Assembly (NCBI GenBank): GCA_965249745.1
Contig: OZ252252.1
Coordinates: 248,001-312,000 of the forward strand
Origin: JANYHH01 sp965249745
Lineage (GTDB): Bacteria; Deinococcota; Deinococci; Deinococcales; JAAFIG01
Direction of reading: 5' to 3'
DNA length: 64,000 nt
Both the position numbers and the translations under genes were made by a program. Below are positions 8,079 through 16,109 of the stretch, one piece after another. Below the pieces are notes generated by a model. That model had not been told where the DNA came from and did not search any database. It saw nothing but the letters and a program-made list of their open reading frames with translations. How positions within the stretch are numbered: the first letter of the stretch is position 1; every line of letters begins with the position of its first letter.

Positions 8079-9473
8079 ATGCAGGAATCCAACTCGAGTT
8101 ACAAGGCCCCACCAGTCCAGAAAGAGAAACCCGTCTCAGACCCCTTGGAGACGAGCCGCACGATCATTGAACTCCTGGCGGGAGGGGTCGCGGGTCGCAA
8201 TTTCGCCGTGCGCTTCTGGGACGGTTCCGAGGATGCGCCCGCTCAGGCTCAACCAGAGTTCACGCTGACGCTCGGATTTCCGGGGGCCTTGCGTCGTATG
8301 TTGCTGCCGCCCACGGAACTGGCGCTCGCGGAGGCCTTCATCCGCCGCGACTGGGACGCGGACGACCTGGGAGCCGCCTTCGGGATGCAGCAAGCTTTCG
8401 CCGCCGCCTCGAGTCCATTGAAAGCCGCACGCTTACTACCGCTGTTGCGTTCCCTGCCGCTGGACGATCTGCCGCCCGAGGCAATCCTGCAACGCCCGAA
8501 GCCGGGTATTACCAGCGGACGAATTCACAGCAAAACCCAGGACGCCAATGACGTGCGCTCCCATTACGACCTCGGGAACGACTTTTACGGGCTGTTTCTG
8601 GACGCCAATATGGTCTACAGTTGCGCCTATTTCGAATCTCCGACCGACACGCTGGAACGCGCCCAGACCGCGAAACTCGAGCTGATCTGCCGTAAACTGC
8701 GCCTGCAACCCGGCGAGCGCCTGTTGGACATCGGTTGCGGCTGGGGCGGCCTGCTGATTCACGCCGCCCAGCACCACGGTGTTCATGGGACCGGCATCAC
8801 GCTCAGCGAACGACAGGCGGAACTGGCACGTGAGCGCATTAGATCAGCCGGACTGGAAGATCAGATTCAAATCGAAGTCCGCGATTACCGCGACCTACCC
8901 GCCAAAACGCGCTTCGACAAGATCGTTTCCGTCGGCATGGTCGAGCATGTCGGCCGCCCGAACATTCGCACCTACTTCCAGACCGCGTATCGCCTGTTAG
9001 CGCCGGGCGGCGTGTTCCTCTGCCACAGCATCGTCGAAACCCGCACCCCGCAGGGCGGAATCCCGAAACTGGTTCATGCCCTGACTTGGCGCAGCACCTC
9101 TTTCCTGCACCATTACATTTTTCCTGGCGGCGAAACCCCGTACCCGAGCGAATTATTGGTCGCTGCCGAAGCCGCCGGGTTTGAACCACGCGATTTAGAG
9201 AGTCTGCGTGAACACTACGCACTGACCGCGCAACACTGGGCGGCGCGACTCGAGGCGCACCACGACGAAGCCAGCCAACTCGTCGGCGAGGCGACCTACC
9301 GCGCCTACCGTCTGTACTTGAACGCCGTGATCCGCACCTTCCAAGCACGAGTCAACGGCTTGAACCAGATTCTCCTCTCCAAGCCCCACGAGGATGGCTC
9401 GAGCGGCTTGCCGTTAAAGCGCACCGACTGGTACAACCCGCCCTTACAAGTCACCGCCTCGAGCCAACCCTAA
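8079..9473 (+). CDS. cfa: Cyclopropane-fatty-acyl-phospholipid synthase family protein
   Basis: 464 residues with an AGGGAGC ribosome site before the ATG. The N-terminal third is the lipid-binding domain of CFA synthases. The catalytic part begins at V-R-S-H-Y-D-L-G-N-D-F-Y and includes S-A-M motif I L-L-D-I-G-C-G-W-G-G (about 215-224), a later S-V-G-M-V-E-H-V-G and F-L-C-H-S-I, all conserved in Cfa. It transfers a methylene group from S-adenosylmethionine to a membrane phospholipid double bond. The length is slightly above E. coli Cfa. A related SAM-dependent lipid methyltransferase remains possible. It stands alone, followed by a dispersed repeat. Confidence 0.9.
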   Translation: MQESNSSYKAPPVQKEKPVSDPLETSRTIIELLAGGVAGRNFAVRFWDGSEDAPAQAQPEFTLTLGFPGALRRMLLPPTELALAEAFIRRDWDADDLGAAFGMQQAFAAASSPLKAARLLPLLRSLPLDDLPPEAILQRPKPGITSGRIHSKTQDANDVRSHYDLGNDFYGLFLDANMVYSCAYFESPTDTLERAQTAKLELICRKLRLQPGERLLDIGCGWGGLLIHAAQHHGVHGTGITLSERQAELARERIRSAGLEDQIQIEVRDYRDLPAKTRFDKIVSVGMVEHVGRPNIRTYFQTAYRLLAPGGVFLCHSIVETRTPQGGIPKLVHALTWRSTSFLHHYIFPGGETPYPSELLVAAEAAGFEPRDLESLREHYALTAQHWAARLEAHHDEASQLVGEATYRAYRLYLNAVIRTFQARVNGLNQILLSKPHEDGSSGLPLKRTDWYNPPLQVTASSQP

Positions 9474-9516
9474 ACATCTCTGGAACACCAATCTCGAGCC
9501 TGGCCGTTACCATTAA

Positions 9517-9703
9517 CCTCTCTCACAGAGAAAGGTCCTCGCTTCAGCGAGAGGAGCGTTGTGCCCTGCACACAGAGAGATGTGACGCGAAGCGAGCTGC
9601 CCTTGACCTTGACCCTCTTCTCGAGAACCTTGGTCTGGGCTGTCTCGAGCAGGGGCGTTGGTGGTTGGGCGAACCGCTGTTCGCCCCTACGAAATTTGTG
9701 GGA
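9517..9703. repeat. Dispersed intergenic repeat, copy A
   Basis: This segment aligns with 59115-59293 over nearly its whole length with small indels. Shared blocks include CTCTCTCACAGAGA, GGTCCTCGCTTCA, CGAGCTGCCCTTGACC and GGCGTTGGTGG. Copy A also holds hairpins: CTCGCT/AGCGAG near 9540, and GGGCGAAC/GTTCGCCC near 9668-9687. It fills the gap between cfa and the M20 hydrolase, whose ends face each other, with no gene inside. It may be a non-autonomous mobile or BIME-like element. Confidence 0.75.
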
Positions 9704-9796
9704 CGTGCGTGTCGTTCTTGAGGGTGGCCAAGCAAGGCGTACCTGACTCGGGGGGAAATCAAACGCTTCCCGTCTCGAGCGGGCACAGTGTAACCG

Positions 9797-11086
9797 TCAC
9801 CGAGGGATCAGCACACCCCTGGTGTGCGCGTCGCCCAATCGCTCGACGAAATTCAGCGCCACCTCCAATGCTGCCCTGACATCGCCGGGAATCACGCTTT
9901 CATCAGGGTGGTGCGAGAGGCCGTTCGGGCTGCGCAGGAACAGCATCGCGGTGCGAGTGATCCGCGCCATCACCATCGCGTCGTGTCCCGCGCCGCTCGG
10001 CAGGCGCACCGGTTTGTGCTTCGTGTCCTCCAGGGCATCGCAGAGAAAGTCGGTCAGCAAAGCGTCGCACGGGCTGGCGGGTTGCTCCAGGGTGATGCGG
10101 TGCGCGAATTGCAGGCGGCGCTTCCGGGCGGTGTGCCAGGCGAAATCGAGCAGTTCCGCCACAGCCCGTTCACGGGTTACGTCCTCCAAATGGCGCACGT
10201 CCAGACTGAATTTGACCGTACCCGGAATGACGTTGCCCGCGCCGCCCTCCACCTCCAGCGTGCCGACCGTGGCGACCAGTCCCGGCGTGGTTCGGGCGAA
10301 GCGCTCCACCTCGAGGATCACCGTGGCCGCTGCCGTCAGCGCGTCGCGTCGCAGGTTCATCGGGGTGGTTCCGGCGTGCGCGGCCTGCCCGGTGAATTCT
10401 AGCGCGGCTCGAGTTTGCCCGCTGATGCCTTCGACCGCACCCAGGGCTTTCTTGGCGTGTTCCAAGACCGGGCCCTGTTCGATGTGGATTTCAAAATAGC
10501 CCAGCAGATTCTTTGACTGATACACTGCGCCTTGAATCTGGGACGGCTCGAGACCGAAATCCCGAATCGCAGCTTCGATCGTGACACCCTTGGCATCGGT
10601 CTTGTCCAGGAATTCCTGCGGCAGATCGTCCACGAGCGCCCGCGACCCAATGAACGGCGCATTAAATCGCACGCCCTCCTCTTCTGAAAACGCGATCACC
10701 TCGAGCGCGAACGGGAGGCGCTTTCCTTGCAAGTGGAGCGCCTTGGCCAGCCCGATCCCGAGCGTCACCCCGAGGCAACCGTCGTACTTCCCAGCGTTCG
10801 GCACGGTGTCCACGTGCGACCCGATCAGCAATGTTCGCGGGTCGCTCGTCCCCTCGAGTCGTCCGATGACGTTGCCGACCGCGTCCACCCGCACGGTCAA
10901 GCCCGCCTCGCGCATCCACATACCGAGCAGTTGATGGACTTGCTTCATGGGGTACGACAGAAAACGCCGCGTGACGCGCCCCGGTTCCTCGGTGCAGGCG
11001 GCGAGCGCCTCGCAGCGGTCGAGCGCCTCCTGGGCCAGCGCCGCCAGAGCGGTTTTCTCAAAGGCGGTTTGATCGGACGCTGACAT
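9797..11086 (-). CDS. M20 amidohydrolase: allantoate amidohydrolase / N-carbamoyl amino acid hydrolase type
   Basis: 429 residues of the hydantoinase/carbamoylase branch of peptidase family M20. Metal ligands are visible: G-S-H-V-D-T-V with H91, G-K-Y-D-G with D102, S-E-E-E-G (136-138) and H-I-E-Q-G-P near 197. The ending S-H-H-P-D-E-S-V supplies the last His. Enzymes of this branch remove the carbamoyl or ureido group from allantoate, ureidoglycolate, beta-ureidopropionate or N-carbamoyl amino acids. An allantoinase lies 21 kb away in this window, which makes an allantoate substrate plausible but unproven. It is transcribed alone; the start ATG at 11086 has no clear ribosome site. Confidence 0.85.
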   Translation of the reverse strand: MSASDQTAFEKTALAALAQEALDRCEALAACTEEPGRVTRRFLSYPMKQVHQLLGMWMREAGLTVRVDAVGNVIGRLEGTSDPRTLLIGSHVDTVPNAGKYDGCLGVTLGIGLAKALHLQGKRLPFALEVIAFSEEEGVRFNAPFIGSRALVDDLPQEFLDKTDAKGVTIEAAIRDFGLEPSQIQGAVYQSKNLLGYFEIHIEQGPVLEHAKKALGAVEGISGQTRAALEFTGQAAHAGTTPMNLRRDALTAAATVILEVERFARTTPGLVATVGTLEVEGGAGNVIPGTVKFSLDVRHLEDVTRERAVAELLDFAWHTARKRRLQFAHRITLEQPASPCDALLTDFLCDALEDTKHKPVRLPSGAGHDAMVMARITRTAMLFLRSPNGLSHHPDESVIPGDVRAALEVALNFVERLGDAHTRGVLIPR

Positions 11087-11196
11087 CAGCCGCGCCTCGA
11101 GCCGGTGGGATATTTCATGAAAAGGAGTTTACGGGGGCGGGTTCGCCGGACGCCTGGGCCGGAACACAATGTGACCGACAGCGCCTGTGGCTTGCG

Positions 11197-11226
11197 TTGC
11201 CTTTATCTCAGGATGCGCCGTATAGA
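11197..11226 (+). promoter_or_regulatory. Promoter of the first S41 protease gene
   Basis: TTGCCT at 11197-11202 and TATAGA at 11221-11226 are separated by 18 bases. They lie 26 bases before an AGGGGG ribosome site region and the ATG at 11253, so this gene appears to have a conventional leader. Confidence 0.5.
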
Positions 11227-11252
11227 ATCACCCATCTCTCGAGGGGGTTGGT

Positions 11253-12533
11253 ATGAAGCGCTGGATCAAAACCGGGATGGCTGTCGTCGCGCTGTGCGTG
11301 GGTTCGGGTGTGGCGCTCGCGTCACCCGCGCAGGATCTGTTCGATCAGGCTGGCTTCTACCTGTCGTTCAATTACAACGGCTTTAACACGGTAGACGTGG
11401 ACAAGCTGCTCGCCAAATACCAGGTGCAACTCGACCGCGCCTGCGCGAGTGCGCCGACGACTTGCGATTACGACGCGGCCGTTAGCGCCATCGAAGCCAT
11501 GCTCGAGGAACTCGGCGATCAGCACTCGTACTACATCGCCCCAGACGATGCTCAGGATTTCAGCAGCGGCGCGGCGGGCGGCGACAGCCCGGACAATCAG
11601 ATCACGCTGGGCTTGCTGCCCGCCCTGTTTAGCGCCACCGGCGGCGTTTCCCTGCGCGTGCTCGAGGTGCTGGAGGGCAGTGCCGCCGACGAGGCGGGCG
11701 TGCAACGCCTCGACCGCCTGTACGCGATCAACGGGCAGCCCTTCCCGCAAACTCGAGACGCGGTGGTGCAGTTCTTCCAACGGGCGGACAGCGGTTCGCA
11801 ACCGGTCAAACTGTCCTTGGAGCGGGCCGGAAAGAACCTGGAAATCACGGTGACGCCGCGCCGGACCGACCTGCGCCTGCTGCCGTTCATGAACATTACC
11901 AATGGGGTGGCGCGGATTCGGGTGCTGGACTTCGAGGGGTACAACAAGATCGCCCCAAAGCTGCACGCGCTCGTCAAAAAGGCGCAGAGCTTGAACGTGC
12001 GTTCGATCGTCGTGGACTTGCGCGACAATCCCGGCGGAACCTCGACCGAATGCTTGGCGGGTGTTTCCGCGTTCGTGCCCGATGTCAGCCGCGTCCGCGA
12101 GACCAAACGCGACCGCCGCACTGACAGCTATAAAGATGGTCGCGTCTACTCCCGCGACGAAACCACCGGCAAGGAAACCGAGGCGTACAAGATCGCCAAT
12201 CCCGCCAAGTGGACCGGAAAATTGGCGGTGCTAGTCAATAAGGACTCCGCTTCCTGCGCCGAGTACTTCGCCAGTGACGTACAGTACAGCAAGCGCGGTC
12301 TCGTGCTGGGTGAGCGCACCTACGGTCTAGGCAACACTGGAACCCTACCGTTTCAGCTTATCAACGGCGGAATCCTGGCGGTCACGATCGTCAAATCGCT
12401 GCACCCGGACAACACGCCGTACCCGGAGCGCGTCAACCCGGACGTGTTCGTGCGAGACAACGTGGACAACGAAGTCCTGAAGGGGAAAGACGACGTGTAC
12501 GACCGCGCCCTGCAAGAGCTGAACGCGCCGTAA
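11253..12533 (+). CDS. Secreted S41-family (tail-specific) serine protease, first of a tandem pair
   Basis: 426 residues. A signal peptide (about 1-24, cleavage after A-L-A) leads into A-S-P-A-Q-D-L-F-D-Q-A, a helical domain with L-G-D-Q-H-S-Y-Y (H91), a PDZ domain (about 125-200) and the S41 catalytic fold. R-D-N-P-G-G is the conserved substrate loop. The nucleophile region is D-S-A-S-C-A-E-Y (S332 or S334). The catalytic Lys of CtpA/Prc, expected in F-G-K-G, is replaced by Leu (Y-G-L-G-N-T-G). Together with the H91 motif this suggests a Ser/His arrangement as in tricorn/IRBP-type S41 members. A close paralogue follows after a terminator. Confidence 0.85.
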   Translation: MKRWIKTGMAVVALCVGSGVALASPAQDLFDQAGFYLSFNYNGFNTVDVDKLLAKYQVQLDRACASAPTTCDYDAAVSAIEAMLEELGDQHSYYIAPDDAQDFSSGAAGGDSPDNQITLGLLPALFSATGGVSLRVLEVLEGSAADEAGVQRLDRLYAINGQPFPQTRDAVVQFFQRADSGSQPVKLSLERAGKNLEITVTPRRTDLRLLPFMNITNGVARIRVLDFEGYNKIAPKLHALVKKAQSLNVRSIVVDLRDNPGGTSTECLAGVSAFVPDVSRVRETKRDRRTDSYKDGRVYSRDETTGKETEAYKIANPAKWTGKLAVLVNKDSASCAEYFASDVQYSKRGLVLGERTYGLGNTGTLPFQLINGGILAVTIVKSLHPDNTPYPERVNPDVFVRDNVDNEVLKGKDDVYDRALQELNAP

Positions 12534-12572
12534 ATCCCGCTCGAGGCTGGACGAACACTTCAGAACCCTTCG

Positions 12573-12599
12573 CACCTCGAGTTCCGGCTCGAGGTGTTT
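12573..12599 (+). terminator. Hairpin terminator built from two CTCGAG copies
   Basis: CACCTCGAG at 12573-12581 pairs perfectly with CTCGAGGTG at 12588-12596 around a six-base loop, followed by TTT. It separates the two S41 protease genes. Both stem arms contain the over-represented palindrome. Confidence 0.6.
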
Positions 12600-12695
12600 G
12601 CGTGATGAGATGGGTTTTGAAAAATTCGTCACCTAAAACCAAGCCCCAGGACGTGATGTTGCTCATTTTTCACGGCTCTCACCTCTTGAATCGGT

Positions 12696-12701
12696 CAGAA
12701 T
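12696..12701 (+). promoter_or_regulatory. -10 box for the second S41 gene
   Basis: CAGAAT lies exactly six bases before the ATG at 12708 and no ribosome-binding site is visible, matching the leaderless pattern seen elsewhere in the window. The first base deviates from TANNNT, so this is weaker than the others. Confidence 0.4.
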
Positions 12702-12707
12702 GGAACC

Positions 12708-13952
12708 ATGCTGAAACGTCTGCTCGTCACCAGCCTACTCGTCCTGACCGGGATGGCAGAAGCCAGTCCGGCGCTGGACCTGTTCAACCAAGCCACGTAC
12801 TACATCGCCTCCCGCTACAACGGTTTTTCTTCTGTCCCGTACCAGGATTACGCCACCCAGTTCCGCCCCGAACTGGACGCGACCTGCGCCGCGCAAACCG
12901 AGATCTGCCCGTACAGCGCGGCCGTGCCGATCGTGCAAAAGATGCTGTCCGGGCTTTCGGACGGACACTCGTATTTACTGAGCGCCGCGCAACGCGACGA
13001 GGTGCAACGCCAACGCTCCGGTCTTGGCCCCTCGAGTCCGCGCCTGGGCTTGGTGACCCGTGAGATTGCCAACAGCAGCGATAGATTGATTGCCGATGTC
13101 TGGGAGAACAGCCCGGCCGCGAAAGCCGGGTTGCAACGCGGGGACCGCTTAGTGAGCGTCAACGAACAGACCAGCGCCAGTCTCGGCGCGGATTTTCAAA
13201 CGACGGTTGCTAGGGCGGTCTCGGCCGGAACGCCCGTGCGTCTCGGGATTCTGCGCGCCTCGAGATCTCTGGAGGTGACGGTGCTGGGCGCGTCACTGCC
13301 CGCCCGCCTGCCGAGCTTCAAAACCTTGTCGCCGGGCGGTGTGGGCTATATTCGCATCCCGAGCTTTGATGTGCCGGGCAAAATCGCCGCGACCGTGCAT
13401 CAGCTCGTGCGGACCGCCCAGAAGGCTGGCCTGAAGCGCCTCGTGGTGGATGTGCGCGACAATCCCGGCGGGATTGACTTCGAGGTGCTGGCGGCGGCTG
13501 GAGCTTTTGTTGAACGTACCGGTTTTACTCAAGCCTACCGCGACAGCCGTCGCACGCAAACGGTCGAAGCGGGCGCGGTTCAGCTCAGTAGCGGCGTCAC
13601 GGTTTACGCCACCCCCAACCCGACTCTGTACCGGGGCAAGCTGGCGATTCTGGTTAATAGCCACAGTTACAGCGGCGCAGAGTACTTGGCGCAGTTCGTG
13701 CAGGATGCCCATACAGGCGTGATCGTCGGCGAACCGACCGGCGGGCTGGGCAACACGGGCAGCACCGAGTTCAACCTGCCCGACGGCAGCGCCTTGGTGC
13801 TGACAATTTTTAAGAGCCTGCGCTTGGACGGAACCTACCTGCCGGAGCGCGTCACCCCGGATGAACCCGTTCCAGGCGAACTCGAGCTGCAAGCCGAAAC
13901 CGGGCAGGATGTGGCCTTGACGCGGGCGCTCGAGGTCTTGAACCGGCCCTGA
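12708..13952 (+). CDS. Secreted S41-family serine protease, second of a tandem pair
   Basis: 414 residues, paralogous to the preceding gene through its length. It has a signal peptide (about 1-19), A-S-P-A-L-D-L-F-N-Q-A, then Y-N-G-F-S-S-V, L-S-D-G-H-S-Y-L with H87, a PDZ domain, R-D-N-P-G-G and the nucleophile block S-H-S-Y-S-G-A-E-Y (S320 or S322). As in its neighbour, the CtpA-type catalytic Lys is absent (T-G-G-L-G-N-T-G). Both are exported, presumably acting on periplasmic or envelope proteins. Two consecutive copies with separate transcription signals suggest duplication followed by independent expression. Confidence 0.85.
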   Translation: MLKRLLVTSLLVLTGMAEASPALDLFNQATYYIASRYNGFSSVPYQDYATQFRPELDATCAAQTEICPYSAAVPIVQKMLSGLSDGHSYLLSAAQRDEVQRQRSGLGPSSPRLGLVTREIANSSDRLIADVWENSPAAKAGLQRGDRLVSVNEQTSASLGADFQTTVARAVSAGTPVRLGILRASRSLEVTVLGASLPARLPSFKTLSPGGVGYIRIPSFDVPGKIAATVHQLVRTAQKAGLKRLVVDVRDNPGGIDFEVLAAAGAFVERTGFTQAYRDSRRTQTVEAGAVQLSSGVTVYATPNPTLYRGKLAILVNSHSYSGAEYLAQFVQDAHTGVIVGEPTGGLGNTGSTEFNLPDGSALVLTIFKSLRLDGTYLPERVTPDEPVPGELELQAETGQDVALTRALEVLNRP

Positions 13953-13954
13953 GA

Positions 13955-14074
13955 CTGAGGAGAACCGCAGATGCTTCTGAATTCGGCACGGTTCGCTTAA
14001 CCATTCAGGGCGGTAAAGATACCTGTGACGCGATCTGTCTGTGGCGCAAGCCTGAGGAGGGCTATCAGTCTTGA
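13955..14074 (+). pseudogene. Short protein-like remnant without a start codon
   Basis: Reading from 13955, 39 codons run open to a TGA at 14072. The second half looks coding: E-F-G-T-V-R-L-T-I-Q-G-G-K-D-T-C-D then I-C-L-W-R-K-P-E-E-G. There is no ATG/GTG/TTG start in this frame before the coding-like part. It sits directly behind the second S41 gene. It may be the C-terminal scrap of a lost gene, or chance. Confidence 0.25.
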
Positions 14075-14155
14075 AGGTTGCAATCTCGAGCGGTACGCCA
14101 TCAAAAAACGGGGGAGACGAAGTTGAAGACCTTGAGGTGTTAGCCTGAAGATCAC

Positions 14156-14782
14156 ATGCCGCGCCGACCCCTGGTGGAACTCAACGATTGCTTGACGATC
14201 ACGCTCGAGCTGATCGGGCGTGATGGGATTGCTAACGTCAAAATGCAGGACATCGCTCGAGCGGCCGGAGTCACCCCTTCGGCCCTGATTAGCCGCTTCG
14301 GGTCGCGGCAGGATCTGCTTTCCAAAGCCTTGTCGTTGAAAGACGAACGCTGGCTTGCGGAGATTGCGCGGTTGCGTTGCACGCCCGCCTCGCGTTGGTT
14401 GGATCGCATCATTAAACTGACGCTCTCACCGACCCAGGATCAGGAAGCCGCTTGGAAGCGAGATTGGGCTGTTTGGTACGACGCGGTGAGCATCGCTCGC
14501 CATGATTCGCAGGTCGCGCTGGCCTGCCGGGTTCAAAACCGTCAATGGATCGAATCCTTCGAGACGATTTTCTTGGCGGGGGTGAATGACGGGTCGCTGA
14601 ACTTGAGCAGCCCGGAAGTCGCTGCCGCTGCCCTCGAGCTGACCTCGTTGCTGGACGGGTTACTTCAACGGTTGCAGTTTGAGGACACGCCCGCCGTGCG
14701 CCGCAACAACCTTCGCATCGCCAGTAACGCAGTGGCAGATTATGCAACGAAACCTACAATAAAAAATTTCGGGTTGGATTGA
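14156..14782 (+). CDS. TetR-family transcriptional regulator
   Basis: 208 residues. The N-terminal helix-turn-helix reads I-G-R-D-G-I-A-N-V-K-M-Q-D-I-A-R-A-A-G-V, then T-P-S-A-L-I-S-R-F-G-S-R-Q-D-L-L (about 20-56), the TetR/BetI pattern with Phe-Gly-Ser in place of the usual Tyr-Phe-x-Ser-Lys. The C-terminal ligand domain is variable. Its 3' end overlaps the convergent amine-oxidase gene by 29 bases. Beyond that lies a divergent permease-SDR operon with a palindromic sequence at its promoter, so control of this catabolic cluster is a reasonable inference. A TAGCCT box lies nine bases before the ATG. Confidence 0.85.
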   Translation: MPRRPLVELNDCLTITLELIGRDGIANVKMQDIARAAGVTPSALISRFGSRQDLLSKALSLKDERWLAEIARLRCTPASRWLDRIIKLTLSPTQDQEAAWKRDWAVWYDAVSIARHDSQVALACRVQNRQWIESFETIFLAGVNDGSLNLSSPEVAAAALELTSLLDGLLQRLQFEDTPAVRRNNLRIASNAVADYATKPTIKNFGLD

Positions 14783-15917
14783 GTTCCGTCATGATTGGCC
14801 GGTCGAAACGAAAGGCGGAAAGGTCGCTGGTGGCTTGCCCTTTTAAGGCCAGTTCGCTCAGCGAACGACCAATCACCGAAGCGAATTTGAAGGCGTGGCC
14901 CGCACCAATCGCCACCAGGATCTCCGGCGCACCCGGCAGCCGATCAATCACGAAATCGCGGTCGGGCGGCATCGTGTACAAACAGGTTTTGGTGTACAAC
15001 TCTGGTCCCACGGCGCGCGGCAGAACGCGCCTGAGGAAATCTGTCACGGCGGCGCGGTTGTGCGGGTCTGGCTCGAAGCTGCGCGTGTCCGCCGTGGTTT
15101 CACGTCCCCCGGCGTCCCAGGCAGCTTTCGTGGCGGCTTCGCCGTAGGCCGGAAAGCCGTAAAAACTGGGTTCATCCATCCACAACCAAACCGGAAAGCG
15201 TTCGGGGCTGAATTCTGCCAGGTGGGGCGTCGCGTAATACGTCACTTGTTCCTGCGTGACCGTCAGCGGTAAGGAATGCCCGAGCATTTCCAGAACGCGG
15301 TTGCTCCACGGCCCGGCCGTGACGACGAGTTGCTGAACGCGGATTGCGCCTCGAGGTGTGTACAGCGTGATGGCTCCGGGTGCGTACTCGATGCGTTCAA
15401 CCGGCGTCTCGTCCAGCAAGGTCGCGCCGTAGAGGCGGGCGCGCTGGCGGTGAATGCGGTTGGCGATAAACGGTGAGACCAGACCGCCGTCCGCCTGGTA
15501 AACCCCGATGACATCCTGCTCGAGGTGAAATTGCGGCCAGCGCCGCATGACCTCACCAGCCTTCAGCGTCTCAAAATTCACCCCGGCTGCGGTCATGCTC
15601 GAGGTGTACATCTCGTGGTCTAGAACTGAACCGCTCGGCCACAGGTCGAGCGAACCGCAGCGCGTGACGATCTGTTCGTTCGCGTCCAGCTCAACCTCAT
15701 CCCAGGTGCGGTACGCGTCCTGAGCGAAGCGCACGTACCCAGGGGTGTGATAGGACAAGCGGATGATCCGTGAGTGATCTTCAGATTCGCCCCTGGCATG
15801 ACCCAGTTCAAACTGCTCGAGACCGATCACCTTGGCTCCGCTCCGAGCTAACCAGTAGGCGGCCGCGCTGCCGATGCCGCCGAGTCCCAACACCGCGATG
15901 TCGTATTCCTGATCCAT
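14754..15917 (-). CDS. FAD-dependent N-methyl amino acid oxidase (monomeric sarcosine oxidase / MTOX family)
   Basis: 387 residues, the usual MSOX/MTOX length. The Rossmann motif G-L-G-G-I-G is at 11-16, followed by G-H-A-R-G-E-S-E-D-H-S-R-I-I-R (39-53), the FAD- and substrate-binding block. C312 in K-T-C-L-Y-T-M-P-P-D is the position of covalent FAD attachment in MSOX, and K344 in G-A-G-H-A-F-K-F matches the oxygen-activating lysine. The reaction is oxidative demethylation of an N-methyl amine with release of formaldehyde and peroxide. The exact amine is unknown. A GGAG site precedes the ATG. It is divergent from a permease and SDR that may supply and process the same compounds. Confidence 0.9.
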   Translation of the reverse strand: MDQEYDIAVLGLGGIGSAAAYWLARSGAKVIGLEQFELGHARGESEDHSRIIRLSYHTPGYVRFAQDAYRTWDEVELDANEQIVTRCGSLDLWPSGSVLDHEMYTSSMTAAGVNFETLKAGEVMRRWPQFHLEQDVIGVYQADGGLVSPFIANRIHRQRARLYGATLLDETPVERIEYAPGAITLYTPRGAIRVQQLVVTAGPWSNRVLEMLGHSLPLTVTQEQVTYYATPHLAEFSPERFPVWLWMDEPSFYGFPAYGEAATKAAWDAGGRETTADTRSFEPDPHNRAAVTDFLRRVLPRAVGPELYTKTCLYTMPPDRDFVIDRLPGAPEILVAIGAGHAFKFASVIGRSLSELALKGQATSDLSAFRFDRPIMTELNPTRNFLL

Positions 15918-16045
15918 GGGTAGCTCCGTTCTGGCGTTTCGTTTTCTCGAGTCAGAGTGAGGGCTGGCTTTGAAGGCTGAGGCGCTCGAGTTCCTGTGCT
16001 TTCGAGCGCTGGCTCGAGGGATGAACTGGCCTGATCTGCGGAGGA

Positions 16046-16078
16046 TTGTATTTCTTAACTTAATTCAATATAGTTTAA
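16046..16078 (+). promoter_or_regulatory. Promoter with palindromic operator candidate before the permease
   Basis: TTGTAT at 16046-16051 and TATAGT at 16069-16074 are separated by 17 bases, upstream of GGAGG and the ATG at 16110. The region 16055-16078 is an imperfect inverted repeat (TTAACT facing AGTTTAA) covering the -10 box, a plausible site for the TetR protein encoded beyond the oxidase. Confidence 0.5.
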
Positions 16079-16109
16079 ACGTCGGTCACAATTCAAGCCG
16101 GAGGTTCAC

